NCBI GenBank assembly: GCA_964019155.1
Contig: OZ025240.1
Location: 24,419,536 to 24,483,535, forward strand
Length of the DNA: 64,000 nt
Direction of reading: 5' to 3'
From: Osedax fenrisi
Lineage: Eukaryota; Annelida; Polychaeta; Sabellida; Siboglinidae
The notes beneath the pieces were generated by a model, which worked only from the letters and a program-made list of their open reading frames with translations, searched no databases and was not told where the DNA came from. Within the stretch, counting starts at the first letter, position 1. The number at the start of each line of letters is the position of its first letter. Positions 1 through 11,961 of this stretch are shown piece after piece. Made by a program: the position numbers and the translations under genes.

Positions 1-10
1 TATTTTTCTC

Positions 11-593
11 GTCGTACAGCAAAAATAGAAAATATCCTATTTTTTGCTGGACCGAAATAAATGCTGGACCGAAATATCTTACTATCTTTGGTAATGTTTA
101 CAATATTTTATAAAATTGTTATACTGAATAATTTTTATATAATTAATCGTATTACTACAATATAAAATACAATATAAACATAAATTATATAGAATATACA
201 AAATTAAATAATTCAAGTAAAGATATAATAAAAAGTAGTTTAATGAATGCTTTAAAGATCGAGAATTGTTGTAAATAAGTATGCGTCCATATAGTTCTCG
301 TTCTGTTATTTTCTAATGAATTAAACGAATTAAATCTACGCAATTTTGCCAACTATTAAACATAATAAATTATTTAAATAAGTATCCAAATATGTATCCA
401 TACTTATAATAAATGTAATTATAATAGATAAATTAAAATATTATTTTAATTTGAAATTTTTGTTTATTTACATTATTTTTATTTCCGCTGTCAGTTATTG
501 GTAACTACGATAATTTAAACCCGCGTCGTGTGAACACTCGTGTTTTTTAAATTCTGGACCGAAAAATGTCGGTCCAGCATTTGTTCGTACGAC
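11..593. mobile_element. Inverted-repeat (MITE-like) element at the left edge
   Basis: Imperfect inverted repeats bound this 583-bp stretch. The left end starts GTCGTAC and soon carries AAATGCTGGACCGAAAT; the right end carries ATGTCGGTCCAGCATTT and finishes GTACGAC, the reverse complement. The interior is AT-rich and has no coding signal. A near-direct repeat of CGTGTGAACAC lies at about 527-537 and 609-619, straddling the right end. No clear target duplication could be checked because the left flank is only 10 bases long. Confidence 0.6.
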
Positions 594-599
594 AAGCAA

Positions 600-1692
600 A
601 ACACGCATCGTGTGAACACCCTATTACATACTTTTCCATATAAGTTAATTTTATAAGGATTATAAGGATTTTTTAAATTGTAATATTGATATTATACATG
701 CATGTATGTATCTATATGCATACATACATATATAAATTGTAATATATTATAATATAATATTATTATATATATATATATAGTCGTAATATAACCAGTTGGT
801 GGACAATGCAAAATATAATCATTTGGTAACCATTTTTTATAAGATAGCCATGAAGGTGAAAATTTACATACTAATTAATTATGATATACTCTTTGAATAT
901 ATCTAATTATTTTTTCAAAATAATAAATAATAAAATATATATAAAAATATTGTCTACCAAATAAAAATTATGTATAAGCTAACTCTTTTGTTGACAATAT
1001 TAAGGTATGCATAAAATAATTATTTTGTGGACAATCTGAATTTTAAAGGTTTCGCTCCAACTTTATTATTTTCTGATATATATGTTCTATAATTAATGAC
1101 AAATGTCATGACCTTTTTATATTTATACATATTAAATTAAATTCGTATATTCAATATAATATTGGATAATTTAAACTATTTTACCTTTTCTATCAATCAC
1201 GAACATATTATATATGGTTAGTTATATTTAAAAATAACTATATATTATTTATATCATATAATATCTTCATTATATAAAATAAATATGTCTTTTATTTTTA
1301 TATTATGTTTATATAAGAATTTTTCGGATAATTTAAAAAGCACATGTCACATTTTAATAATTATATTATAATTATTATTATTAAATAATATGTAAGCATA
1401 ATTATAATATATATTAGATAAATTACTTAGATATAAAAACGGGCTCTATTATAGAATCTATACGAACTAATGTAAATTTTATTTCAAAATAAAAATATGA
1501 AATTTTAATTATGAAAATGTATCATATAGTTGGTATTATGATAGCATAAGTTAACTTTAATTATCAAGTATCAATAGATTATTATATTCTTGTGTTTATT
1601 TATTAAAATATACATTTTAACATGCATTTTATATTAAAATGAAACTATTGAAATAAGTATAATTATTGATCAATATTATTAATTGAATATAT
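600..1692. other. AT-rich stretch without genes
   Basis: No coding signal was seen. The stretch at 790-1040 holds four copies, in both orientations, of a motif resembling TTTGGTGGACAA (about 794, 948, 988 and 1022). The same motif clusters again at 17930-18010, so the two regions may be related miniature elements. Confidence 0.5.
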
Positions 1693-2061
1693 GGATTATG
1701 GTCAAAAGCTTCGCGTATTAAATTAGTGGTTCTACAATAGCTTATGATTGGTCATTATAATTAGCGTATGTTTATTTATAGACTATCATACATGCAACGG
1801 CTTATAATTACCATATATTTATATATGTGTGTTTTATAAGCTCACTCGGGATGTAATCATTTACAGTAATGCAGCTAAAAAAACCTAAACAATATTAAAA
1901 TTAACCCAACCAAATCAAACCAAACAAGTGAAAATAACTAAAACTATAAATATTAATGTTTCAACAAACAATCATACGCTATTGTAAATTCAGTAATTCG
2001 AATAAACAATTTTGCGGGCGTTCAAATCGCGCATCAATCGCGAAGCTTTTGACCAGGTACC
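1693..2061. mobile_element. hAT-type MITE, copy 1 (369 bp)
   Basis: The element starts GGATTATGGTCAAAAGCTTC and ends with the inverse of GGTACCTGGTCAAAAGC, so both termini share TGGTCAAAAGCTTCGCG. It is flanked by a perfect 8-bp duplication, GAATATAT, at 1685-1692 and 2062-2069. An 8-bp duplication is typical of the hAT superfamily (P elements also give 8). The interior carries GCAGCTAAAAAA followed by an AACC/AAAC-rich tract and has no coding capacity. It is the same family as copy 2 at 2613-3053, in the opposite orientation. Confidence 0.85.
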
Positions 2062-2086
2062 GAATATATATATATATATATATATT

Positions 2087-3239
2087 CAGGCCGCCGATAT
2101 AATTAAGAGTTCAATTTGGGCGGTCTTACTAATATATAAGAGCCGCCCAATTAATAAATATATGTCACTAAAGTAAATATGTTACGCTTGATTTCACACG
2201 CTAAAATATTCCATACGAGTAACATACATAAACTGCTTTTGTGTATTATATCATATTAAACAAATCCACAAATATATCTTATAATTATATGTATAATAAT
2301 ATAATCCATATATATATATATATCTATAGTTATCCGTTATAGTAATTGTACAATTAAATATTTGTTAATAAATTTGATTTTTTATTATATTTTAATTTAT
2401 TTAACTATTAGAAATCATTCGATTATTATTCGAATATGTTACGTACACATGAGATCGATATAGTTTTAGAATGTCTGTTTAATTTCAAGTAGAACCAATA
2501 TATTATATATGTATAATATAATCCATCAATATGTTATCCATTATAGTACCTTATAATTTCTAATAGTACAAATTGAAATTTAATAAAAAATAAAATATTT
2601 AATTGTACAGTTGGTACCTGGTCAAAAGCTTCGCGATTGATGCGCAATTTGAATGCCCGCAAAATTGTTTATTCGAATTAGTGAATTTACAATAGCGTAT
2701 GAATCATACGCCGTATGATTGTTTGTACAAACATTAATATTTTTAGTTTTAGTTATTTTCACTTGTTTGGTTTGGTTTTGTTGGGTTTATTTTTAATATT
2801 GCTAGGTTTTTTTAGCTGCATTACATCCCGAGTGAGCCTATAAAACACACACACATGTTAATGATACATAAAAGTTAAACACACATATATAAATATATGG
2901 TAATTATAAGCCGTTGCATGTATGATAGTCTATAAATAGACATACGCTAATTATAATGGCCAATCATAAGCTATTGTAAATTCACTAATTCACATAAACA
3001 ATTTTGCGGGCATTCAAATTGCTCATCAATCGCGAAGCTTTTGACCATAATCCGTACAGTTACTATTAATATTATTATACATGTATAATATATATGTATA
3101 TAATTATAATATATATTTGTGTTAATATGATAATACACATAAACAACGTATGTATGTTACTCATATGGAATATTTTAGCGTGTGAAAGCGTAACATATAT
3201 TTACATCGATGGGCGGCTCTTAAATATATCGGTGGTCTG
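2087..3239. mobile_element. Foldback element with CAGGCCGCCGAT termini, host of MITE copy 2
   Basis: The sequence at 2087-2300 returns as an inverted copy at about 3067-3239. The left arm starts CAGGCCGCCGATATAATTAA and the right arm ends with the inverse of CAGACCACCGATATATTTAA. Both arms contain the block TAAGAGCCGCCC and the block around AATATTTTAGCGTGTGAAA. MITE copy 2 sits inside it. A second element with the same GGCCGCCGAT terminus lies at 16505-16748. No target duplication was seen; the left flank is (TA)n from copy 1. Confidence 0.65.
2613..3053. mobile_element. hAT-type MITE, copy 2 (441 bp, inverted)
   Basis: It starts GGTACCTGGTCAAAAGC and ends with the inverse of GGATTATGGTCAAAAGC. 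A perfect 8-bp duplication, GTACAGTT, flanks it at 2605-2612 and 3054-3061. The interior matches copy 1 in reverse, with extra sequence around a CACACACACATG tract at about 2845-2890. Together the two copies form a large near-palindrome, but the separate duplications show they are two independent insertions. Confidence 0.85.
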
Positions 3240-3829
3240 CTTCTCCTGTATCCATATATATTATATGATTATTATAATACCATATTATATTAAATATTGT
3301 TAACAATATAATAGTTATACATTATGAAAAATATACAATCAGCATTAGTTAATATAGAAATAAAAGTAATTTAATAAATATAGTTTTAAATAAAATTGCC
3401 GTTTGTCCGTTCTAACCAAACAGGGTAGTTTATTTGTAATCTTCGGCGAAAACCATTTTAACATACTTATGTATATTTATAATATGATATTATAATTCAT
3501 ATATTTATTAATATTATAGTAATAAATTATTAATATTTTAAAGTATTAAATAATACTATAATTACTTAATATACTATATTTATTGCTTATAGAAAACTGA
3601 AAATTCCAATTATGAAATAACTGCTATACTAATACCGTACACAAAAATATTAATACTACTACTTTAATCCCATGAATACTTTTTAATATTCTAATCTAAA
3701 TATTCAAATTGTTTACATCACTACATAATATATATGATGTTAAACACTATTATATAATACATATATATGTAATATTTAAATAATAATTCACTGATAATGC
3801 ATATTGTATAATTATTTTACATTTGTACG
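3240..3829. other. AT-rich stretch, nothing recognised
   Basis: Very AT-rich sequence without a credible reading frame, long inverted repeat or tandem array. Confidence 0.5.
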
Positions 3830-3836
3830 GTATTAT

Positions 3837-4274
3837 CAAAGATTTTCCGAAGGAAAGATATAACACTTACGCGAAATCCTGTAATTCGAATTTGTATACA
3901 AAATACCCCAGTGCCACCTAGGAACTATGTGTTGTTTATAATGTAAATTCGTATTTAACTATACACTTTTAAAATGTTAAATAATATGCTTTAAATTAAT
4001 ATTTATATGATGAAAACTAAGTGTTCATTACTAATATATAACAAACAAATATGATATGTATGTTATAAATACTATAAGTATATATTTAGTGAGTAAAAGC
4101 TAATTTATATTGCATGTAATTTAATAGAGCAATGAAAACATTGTTGTATGCAAACAGAGCCGAACCTAAATCTATTTCAGTGATTTCGATACTACTGCTA
4201 GCAGCGGTTGGGGATATTACTAAATTACGTTGCATGCATAGGGAGTATTATATCTTTGCTTCGCAAAATCTTTG
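3837..4274. mobile_element. MITE family with 7-bp TSD, copy A (438 bp)
   Basis: TIRs of about 31 bp: the left end begins CAAAGATTTTCCGAAGG and the right end is the inverse of CAAAGATTTTGCGAAGC, both running into AAAGATATAA. A perfect 7-bp duplication, GTATTAT, flanks it (3830-3836 and 4275-4281). It contains a short open frame with residues KTLLYANRAE that recurs in copy C. Because the whole element is conserved at the DNA level and copy B breaks the frame, I do not call this a gene. Confidence 0.88.
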
Positions 4275-4281
4275 GTATTAT

Positions 4282-4862
4282 TATCTCGCAGTTTATATTA
4301 ATACTGTATTGGTATTTAGTAGTTTATAATTCCACATTTACAATTACATATGTATTCTTTATCATTTGTAAATTTCTTCTTAATTATATCTGTTAATTTC
4401 ACTGTTTAGAGTAGTATAACGCTAAAATTAAAACTTATAAATATCGTAATATATATATTTAATCTATAATATAATATATAATTAACTTTATGATAATAAT
4501 CTTTTAGAATCAAGTGCAAAACAGAACAGGAGTTATCGAATGGTTTTTATTTAATTATATAATCAATGATATGTGTAATATAATAAAAAATAATTAGTTA
4601 AATAATAGAATACCAATAATATCGTGTTAAGTAATTTTGTGGCGAATGATCTCGTGTGAAATGATAATATATATAAATAATTATTTATAAATAGTAGAAT
4701 TTAAACTACACACGAAATCACCAATCCGTATGATATCATTCCCCATGAAATCACTTCGCACGAGAACACTGGTTACCAAATAATAATATATAATTAATAA
4801 ACTAATTGTATATAATTATTTAACATCCAATATTCAAATTTTAGATAATAAAATTTTTCATA
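4282..4862. other. AT-rich stretch between MITE copies A and B
   Basis: No coding signal. A partly self-complementary segment at about 4630-4770 (TGATCTCGTGTGAAATGAT and CACACGAAATCACC and similar) may be a worn short inverted-repeat element. Confidence 0.4.
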
Positions 4863-4869
4863 TTAATAT

Positions 4870-5292
4870 CAAAGATTTTTCTAATGAAAGATAGAACACT
4901 CAATCGTGTAATTAAATTTTGTATACAAAAACCAACATCACCACATATATAGGTCATTTTTTGGAACTATGTGTTGTTTATAATATAAATTTGTATCAAA
5001 CTATGCACTTTTAAAATGAAAAATAATATGCTTTTAATTATTATTTTATTAAGTGTTTATTGCTAATATATAGAACTAGGATATGTTGGTTTTAAATCCT
5101 ATAAATATCTATGTGGCAAGTAAAAGCTAATTTATATTGCAAGTCATTTAATAAGAGTAATGAAAAAATTGTAGTATGCAAATTGCGGCAAATCTAAATC
5201 GATTTCGATACTGCTGCTAGAAGCGGGATGTATGAATACTAATCATGTTGCGTAGGTAGCGAGTGTTATATCTTTGATTCGCCAAATCTTTG
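4870..5292. mobile_element. MITE family with 7-bp TSD, copy B (423 bp)
   Basis: Same termini as copy A, more diverged (left CAAAGATTTTTCTAATG, right inverse CAAAGATTTGGCGAATC). A perfect 7-bp duplication, TTAATAT, flanks it (4863-4869 and 5293-5299). The interior block GGAACTATGTGTTGTTTAT is shared by all three copies. Confidence 0.85.
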
Positions 5293-6554
5293 TTAATATC
5301 TTTTAAATTATATTATATTTTAGACATGTCAATAATATTTATTTATTAACATTTTGTAATTGAAAATAATAATATTTTAATTAATAATTATTTACATGGT
5401 ATTTATTTTATTGGTATTGGTGTATTTTTGTATTATTATAAATTTATTAATTTATTTTCAATAATTTAATATTACTTTATTTATTTTGTAATCAGTAGTA
5501 TCCAATACATATTTTTATGTACAAACATGTACATACAAATATTAAATATGTTTAATAATATGGAATATAATATATAAGATAAAAATATATAATTAATTGC
5601 AGGTGATGAATAATTACATTTAAGAAAAGTCTTTTTGGAGTCAAAACAAAAGTGATGTTGGAATATAATACAAATTTGATTGCTGCCGGTATTCAAGGCA
5701 TACTAATTGAACATGTAGGATAGCAAACTTATGCAATGGTTTGTATTTTAAATTATATAAATTACCTATTTAATCAATTAAATTAATACAGAATGTTGTA
5801 AATTTATTTTAAGAATTTTTATAATCAAATTAAAGAGAAATTACTCTAAAGCTATGCCAGTTAAATCACTAAAGATCATGAAGATCCAGAATTCAATAAT
5901 ATTATAACTAAAATCCATGATGGTCAAGACATTATTAAAAAAGATCCTTTATTTAAACATGTTAGTAATTCATTATTAGTATTTATATAAAATAAAAGTT
6001 TATTTATATATTTGTTTTAAATATATGTATATTCATTATTTGTTATTAAAATATCATATTCAATTATATATCTAAGCAAATGTATTATTCTATTTATTAT
6101 TCTGTATTATTTCTTTATTAATTTTATTTAATATATATTCATTATTTTTTATTATAATAATATATAATCTTTATAGAATTGATTTAGGAAATTTATTATT
6201 AAAGCTTGATTTATCAAATAATATATTTTGATATATAAAAGTAATGATCAGGATTCTATTCTAGAAATCGACTATATGATAAAGTTTGTAACATTTATAT
6301 ATTATCGATTTCAAAATATCAAATTAATGATTAATATTTATAAAATTTTGCTTTGATTAAAAATTGTTCAATTTATTTAATATCTATTAAAAAATTCAAA
6401 TTTATATACATATGATATTCAAATCGCCATATGACATATTCCATGTAACCTGTAACATTTAATTGTTGATATCCTATCTCATTTCTACACCAACTATTAC
6501 CTACCTCACTTAATCTCCGTTCACAATCTATAAGCCTCCATTCCAGTAATTGCA

Positions 6555-7085
6555 TGTATTTGTATTTGATTTTCGTATTTGATAAAAACTATATATATGA
6601 ATTTAATTTATATTTTATGTATAAGTGTTATAAATTATAACTTATTATATCCCAAGCAACCAGTATATTGTTTACAGTTTTTTATCATATCGATTTTCTT
6701 TAGATATCAAATAAATTTTAATTAATAGATTTCAATTAATTATTATGCAATCTGGTATAGAGATAGGGATTATTATTTTATGATTTAATATTTAATGTGT
6801 TAATATTTGTATTTATATTTGATTCTTTAAGAAAAATGTGTATAATATATTAATTTAATTAACTCACTCTTCGGCTTTCCCAATCCACTCCTCGCTATCT
6901 ACATTATACTTCTTCAATTTTATCCATGATAAATCTTGCTCCTACAGGATTTTATATACCTATTATTTTAATTATTTAAACAACTAATCTTCCCTTACCG
7001 TATACACCCACCTATCTACATTGCTTTAATTAACCTATAAATCTGATATATTCAATATATATCAATCACTAACCATGTAATATCT
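6555..7085. mobile_element. Partial copy of the hAT-type element found at 13191-14049
   Basis: Long blocks match the 13.2-14.0 kb element in the same order: the TATTTGTATTTGAT-rich subterminal part, GTTATAAATTATAACTTA, CCCAAGCAA-CAGT, TGCAATCTGGTATAGAGATA and CCACCTATCTACATTGC. The CAGGG-type terminus is missing at both ends, so this is a truncated or worn copy. It lies inside the decayed gene at 5.6-8.3 kb. Confidence 0.65.
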
Positions 7086-7097
7086 TTATATATATAC

Positions 7098-7528
7098 CAA
7101 AGATTTTCCAAAGGAAAGATATAACACTTACGCGAAATCGTGTTATTCGAATTTGTATACAAAATACCCCAGTGCCACTTATAGCGGGTTACTTTTAGGA
7201 ACTATGTGTTGTTTATACAATTTTAAAATGTTAAATAATATGCTTTAAATTAATATTTATATGATGAAAACTAAGTGTTCATTACTAACATATAACAAAC
7301 AAATATGATATGTATGTTTTAAATTCTATAAGTATATATTTAGTAAGTAAAATCTAATTTATATTGCATGTAATTTAATAGAACAATGAAAACATTGTTG
7401 TATGCAAATAGAGCCGAACATAAATCTATTTCAGTGATTTCGATACTACTGCTAGCAGCGGCAGGGGATATTACTAAATTACGTTGCATGCATAGGGAGT
7501 GTTATATCTTTGCTTCGCAAAATTTTTG
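7098..7528. mobile_element. MITE family with 7-bp TSD, copy C (431 bp)
   Basis: It starts CAAAGATTTTCCAAAGG and ends with the inverse of CAAAAATTTTGCGAAGC. A perfect 7-bp duplication, TATATAC, flanks it (7091-7097 and 7529-7535). By eye it is closer to copy A than to B. Confidence 0.88.
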
Positions 7529-8302
7529 TATATACTCTATATTTTATTTTATTTACTTACAATTTCTACTACATACTTTATATATCTATTTAAAGTCTAC
7601 AATTTCTATTACGTAATCCAATTTCATGTATTTTATTTTTAATATCAGTAAATTATAATAAATATAATTAATTTCATATTCAATGGATTATTTTTTATAT
7701 TTATTTTTTAAATAACTTTTGCTCAAATACTTTAGTGAATATATTATATGAATTCAATTGAATTTAATTTATTTATTTGCTACAGTTATTGACTACACCG
7801 GCTACGTTATTGACTTTGAAATTATGTGGAGATTATTGTGTTTACAAGAAAGCAAAATATGAAGGTTCATATATTATATATATATATATATTAAATCTGG
7901 GTATATAAATTTATAATATATAAAAATAATTATACAGGATTAAAATAAAGATTTTTTTATTGAACAAGTATAGCCCCATATGTAAAAAAAGTTGAAAAGT
8001 TTTCATAATATGATTTAGTCTCGATGTTCAAAGGTATAAAAGTTGAATTAATTTGTATTATATTTTATTAATTATATTTTAATATTCTAGAACAATTTGC
8101 TGTAACAATGGCAGTATGAACATTTAACTTTGGAATGCAGGCCTATTTAGCTGCATTTGATGGGTTGCTAGGATATTCATTATAATCGGTTGCAGAATAT
8201 GCAGTACAACAAGACAGATTACGATGCTTGGATGCTACAAAGGTGAAGAAGAAGATGAAACATCAAGAAAATTCATATGCTGCAGGATGTGCAAACATAT
8301 AA

Positions 8303-8984
8303 TTAAAATAAATTGTATATGTATAATTATATTTTTAATATCATTTATAAATATAATATATACATTAGTAACTATATATAGTGTAAAAATTAATTTTTAA
8401 AAAACTTTAAACTTGATTTAGTCAGAATAATTATTTTGTATATCTCATTAACTACATATTGAATATTTTTTCTTTAAATTTCACAATAATAATAAATGAA
8501 CAGTATAAATTATTATTTCTATATATATGTAGTAAATTAGTGATACATTTTTATTTTATTTGTTAATCATTATTTAAAATAAATATTTATAATAAGATTG
8601 TTAAATAATTATTACAAAAACTTTAATATTATAAGTGGATACATTTTGAAAAGATGTTATTTTACATGTAACTAATGAATAGTACCTTTAAACACATATC
8701 AATAAACATTTTCTATATAGTATTACTTATTGAAATATATAAGTTTATTAATTTAAATAAAATATATACATGTTGAAAATGAGAAAAATATGTATATTCC
8801 ACAAATATTTAAAAGTAGCATTGTATAAAATATGGTCTTGTATAGTGTTACGAAATATTATTAAAAAATAAATTGAATCTGTATGCAGATTTAGTGAGAA
8901 TTTAATACAAAATAAATAATTAATTGATCATCAAAACATTGTTAACCTGAAATGAAAATGGTTTTATATTAGTTTATTACACAT
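8303..8984. other. AT-rich stretch, nothing recognised
   Basis: No coding or repeat structure that I can support. Confidence 0.4.
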
Positions 8985-9445
8985 AAAGTAAGAACACAGT
9001 TGTTTTCGAAACAAGATATATATAATATTAATTAATTAATAAATAATTATAATTGAAGAAAATCAGATTCACTTTATAAGTACGAATTGTGAAGATTTAT
9101 GGAAATATAATTAATTAAAAGAATTGATAGAATAGCTTCCATTATGGTACATCTGCACCTACATATATAAAATATTAATAGTTAATAGAATTTTATTTGT
9201 TTTATATATATGATATGTATGCTAAGTATATAATGAATATGCTTTACAATAATTTCTAGTAAATAGTAAAATTATTATTATTATTTATATTAAAAAATAT
9301 ACCTCCTGAGGGCATCGTAACCAGACCTTCTGTGTTGCATACAACAATCTAACCACTATACTACCAAACCAGTTTTATTAATTATATATAATTACTTATA
9401 GTAGTATTAGATTTGATTTAATTATAAATAGAATTAGAATATAAT
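8985..9445 (-). repeat. Dispersed repeat with tRNA-like module, minus copy
   Basis: This segment is the reverse complement of about 10740-11205, with scattered differences. In minus orientation it carries GGTAGTATAGTGGTTAGA (9348-9365), a good RNA polymerase III A-box match (TAGTATAGTGG). About 30 bases on is GGTTACGATGCC (9311-9322), resembling a B-box. Compare the repeat at 10740-11205. Confidence 0.6.
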
Positions 9446-10020
9446 TATATTTCACAAATTTAATAAAGTATTGATAAATTATAGAATTATTCTAAGAATA
9501 CAAAATAATAGTATGATTATTATTATATATATAGTATTATACTAAGTATATAATATGATAGTTATTAATTATATAATATAAATCGAAAATTATGATGAAT
9601 AATAACAACTTATTTGAATTTTTTTAAATTCTCAAAATAACCCTACAAAAATATTTTGAAAGGCTTTTCAAAATAAGCTATGTTGAAAGTTGGCACATAT
9701 TAACTGGTCCAGGGGCTGGTTGCTCTGAGATTGGCCAGAGACAATCCCAACAAGGACAAACCTTATTTATAGATATTATTGGGTTACTCTGGGATTTTGT
9801 AAACATATCTTATCCGAGATCAAGCTCAGCAATATTTCTATATTCCTAATCCTTATTTCATTTTTGAATGTTTAAAAATATTCAAAATATAATTATGTAC
9901 CTAAATTAAATATTACTTAATTATAATTCGATTATTAAAGGATGTACATAAGAATTCTATATAGTTTCGGAAAGCCCATTTAATTTCAAGTATAATCAAT
10001 AGATAATTAAATGTCTATTA

Positions 10021-10302
10021 TCATAATAGCAGCATAATAATTATGCTTATATTAATTTGTCATGCTCTTATAAGTCTATTAAGCAATTAATAGCAGCATA
10101 ATAATTGCATAATAGACTTTTAATAGCACCATAATTATTATTATAATAGCATGACAAATTATCATAATAGCAGCATAATAATTATGCTTATATTAATTTT
10201 TCATGCTCTTATAAGTCTATTATGCAATTAATAGCAGCATAATAATTGCATAATAGACTTTTAATAGCACCATCATTATTATAATAGCATGACAAATGAA
10301 TA
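10021..10302. repeat. Two tandem units of about 141 bp
   Basis: The block starting TCATAATAGCAGCATAATAA begins at 10021 and again at 10162, and the two units match almost throughout. Each is internally palindromic (TAATAGCAGCATAATAATTG, GCAATTAATAGCAGC). The AATAGCAGCAT core is the complement of the ATGCTGCTATT unit of the minisatellite at 18.8-19.6 kb. Confidence 0.8.
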
Positions 10303-10739
10303 GCAGCATAATATAATATTATTAAATATTTAATATTATATTATTTAATAAATATACATTTACAACACAATGTAAACATTCGAGGCTATTATATATATGC
10401 TATTATGATAATAATTATCACATAATTAAATTATTATGAGGCTATAATTGTTACCTGGGTTAATTAATTATACTATCATATAGTTTATAATATAAGTACA
10501 ATTATATAATCAATTCAATATCGAAATAATATTTGTTGAATATTTTATATAATTATAATAGTTTTAAACTAAGTTTATATAATTATAATAATTATAATAA
10601 GTATTACTTAAAGTAAATATTAATACAATTTATGTTATTCAGTTGCATACTATTAATTATAATATTACAATTATACAGGATATCTATATAGTTTCTAGAT
10701 ATAATAAATACTATTTGTATGATATGATAACAAAATAAG

Positions 10740-11205
10740 TACAATTTTATATGAAAAATAATTCTATTCTAATTATATTTATAATTAAACCAAAACTAAT
10801 ACTACTATTAGTAATTATACATAATTAATAAAATCCGATAGGTAGTATAGTGGTTAGATTGCTGTATGCAATGCAGAAGGTCTGGCTACGATGCCCTCAG
10901 GTGGTATATTTTTTATTTTATAATATATATTTTTTTAATATAAATAATAATACTATTTAACCTATTTACTATTTACCCTATTTACACTATTTAGGCTATT
11001 TACTAGACATTATTTTAAAGTCTTTTACAAGAAAAAGCATATTCATTATATAATTAGCATACTTATCATATATAAAACAAAACATAAAACAAATAAAATT
11101 CCATTCAATATTAATATTATTATTTAATATTTTATTATCATATCTATTAAAAATATTATATATTATGAAATATATTTAACTAGAAATTATTTCGAAACAC
11201 TAAGT
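10740..11205 (+). repeat. Dispersed repeat with tRNA-like module, plus copy
   Basis: Inverse of 8985-9445. It contains GGTAGTATAGTGG (A-box, 10841-10853), a possible anticodon arm (CTGTATGCAATGCAG) and GGCTACGATGCC (B-box-like, 10884-10895). The spacing suits a tRNA, but acceptor and T stems are not intact, so this is a tRNA-derived (SINE-like) promoter module rather than a working tRNA gene. Confidence 0.55.
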
Positions 11206-11639
11206 GTGTTCATTATTATATTTTATATTATGTATAAATATATATATATATAGTATAGGATTATATAGAACCCATATTTCATATTTTAATATTTGATCCT
11301 ATGTATTATAAATTTAATAAGGACACCTATTTGTTATCCTAAGTACCATCAAATTGTCCAAGTTTTATACAAATATATTTTGAGAGCTACTCGAATGTCC
11401 GACGCGAATAAAATTAGCTAAAAATTCCCAGAACAACCCATCCTCTATCTAACCTAGGCTATTTTTTTGCTGTAATATATGTATTTTTGTCCAGAACAAC
11501 CCGATTTACTGAGAATTATCCAGAGATTGTCTCTGGATAGTGATAGGAAATATTTTATTTCCAGAGTAACCGGCTCCTGATTATTAAGTATAATAAATCC
11601 ATTAGTTTATACACAATATTATATTTGAAAGAAGGAGAG

Positions 11640-11961
11640 GATAATAATGCTGAGATTTATTGTGAACAATAGCCATGTCGAAATATGTGACATTATATAT
11701 ATATATATAATAATTAGGGATGTGTATAAGATGTACAGATAATTCTGTATCGGACTGTGTCACAGTCTATAGGCTACAATAATAAGTTTGGCGAATATAA
11801 ATTCCTATTAAATAATAGCTTGGTATCTATATTTAGAGCGCTAACATTATATATATATATCTTTGGTAGGAATACATATGTGTAGAAGGCACATGGATAT
11901 ATATATATATAAATATAGATTATAATAATAAGTAGTTATATATATATGTAAGCATATAACA
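11640..11961 (-). repeat. Probable 3' LTR of the decayed gypsy element
   Basis: On the minus strand a purine tract (AAAGGGGG, complement of about 11962-11970) is followed at once by TGTTATATGC, the expected arrangement of polypurine tract and LTR start. The segment reaches AATAAA on the minus strand near 11660. The far end is uncertain and no matching 5' LTR was found. Confidence 0.45.

Larger units (their letters stand above)
5603..8302 (+). pseudogene. Decayed multi-exon gene of unknown family
   Basis: Four exon-like pieces read on the plus strand. Piece 1 (about 5610-5738) reads ...KSLFGVKTKVMLEYNTN... and ends at ATG|GTTTGT. Piece 2 (about 5873-5960) reads DHEDPEFNNIITKIHDGQDI and ends at CAT|GTTAGT. 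Exon 3 (7786-7864) follows the acceptor TTTGCTACAG, reads TTPATLLTLKLCGDYCVYKK and ends GAAG|GTTCAT in phase 1. Exon 4 (8091-8302) follows AATATTCTAG, joins in the correct phase, reads FGMQAYLAAFDGLLGYS and then AVQQDRLRCLDATKVKKKMK, and ends with TAA. It contains in-frame TGA and TAA. Pieces 1 and 2 also contain stops or frame breaks, and the gene is split by a partial hAT copy and MITE copy C. I do not recognise the family; a transposase or a host gene are both possible. Confidence 0.45.
9710..11579. mobile_element. hAT-type non-autonomous element (about 1.87 kb)
   Basis: The left end reads CAGGGGCTGGTTGCTCTG and the inverted right end reads CAGGAGCCGGTTACTCTG: 18 bp with three mismatches, beginning CAGG as in many hAT elements. 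Subterminal copies of GGGTTRYTCTGG occur at both ends (for example 9779 and 11450-11515). No convincing 8-bp duplication was found (AACTGGTC against ATTATTAA), so one edge may be lost. The interior has no transposase frame. It holds a two-unit tandem repeat and one copy of the tRNA-like repeat. Confidence 0.55.

Noticed and set aside
1685..3061. A single giant palindrome formed by one event
   Set aside because: Each arm has its own perfect 8-bp duplication, so two insertions in opposite orientation explain it.
4132..7616. Conserved small frame with KTLLYANRAE in MITE copies A and C
   Set aside because: The copies are alike along their whole length; copy B breaks the frame, and the frame runs out of the element in different ways.
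10836..10905. Functional tRNA gene
   Set aside because: A- and B-box-like words are present, but acceptor and T stems do not pair properly. Called a tRNA-derived repeat module instead.
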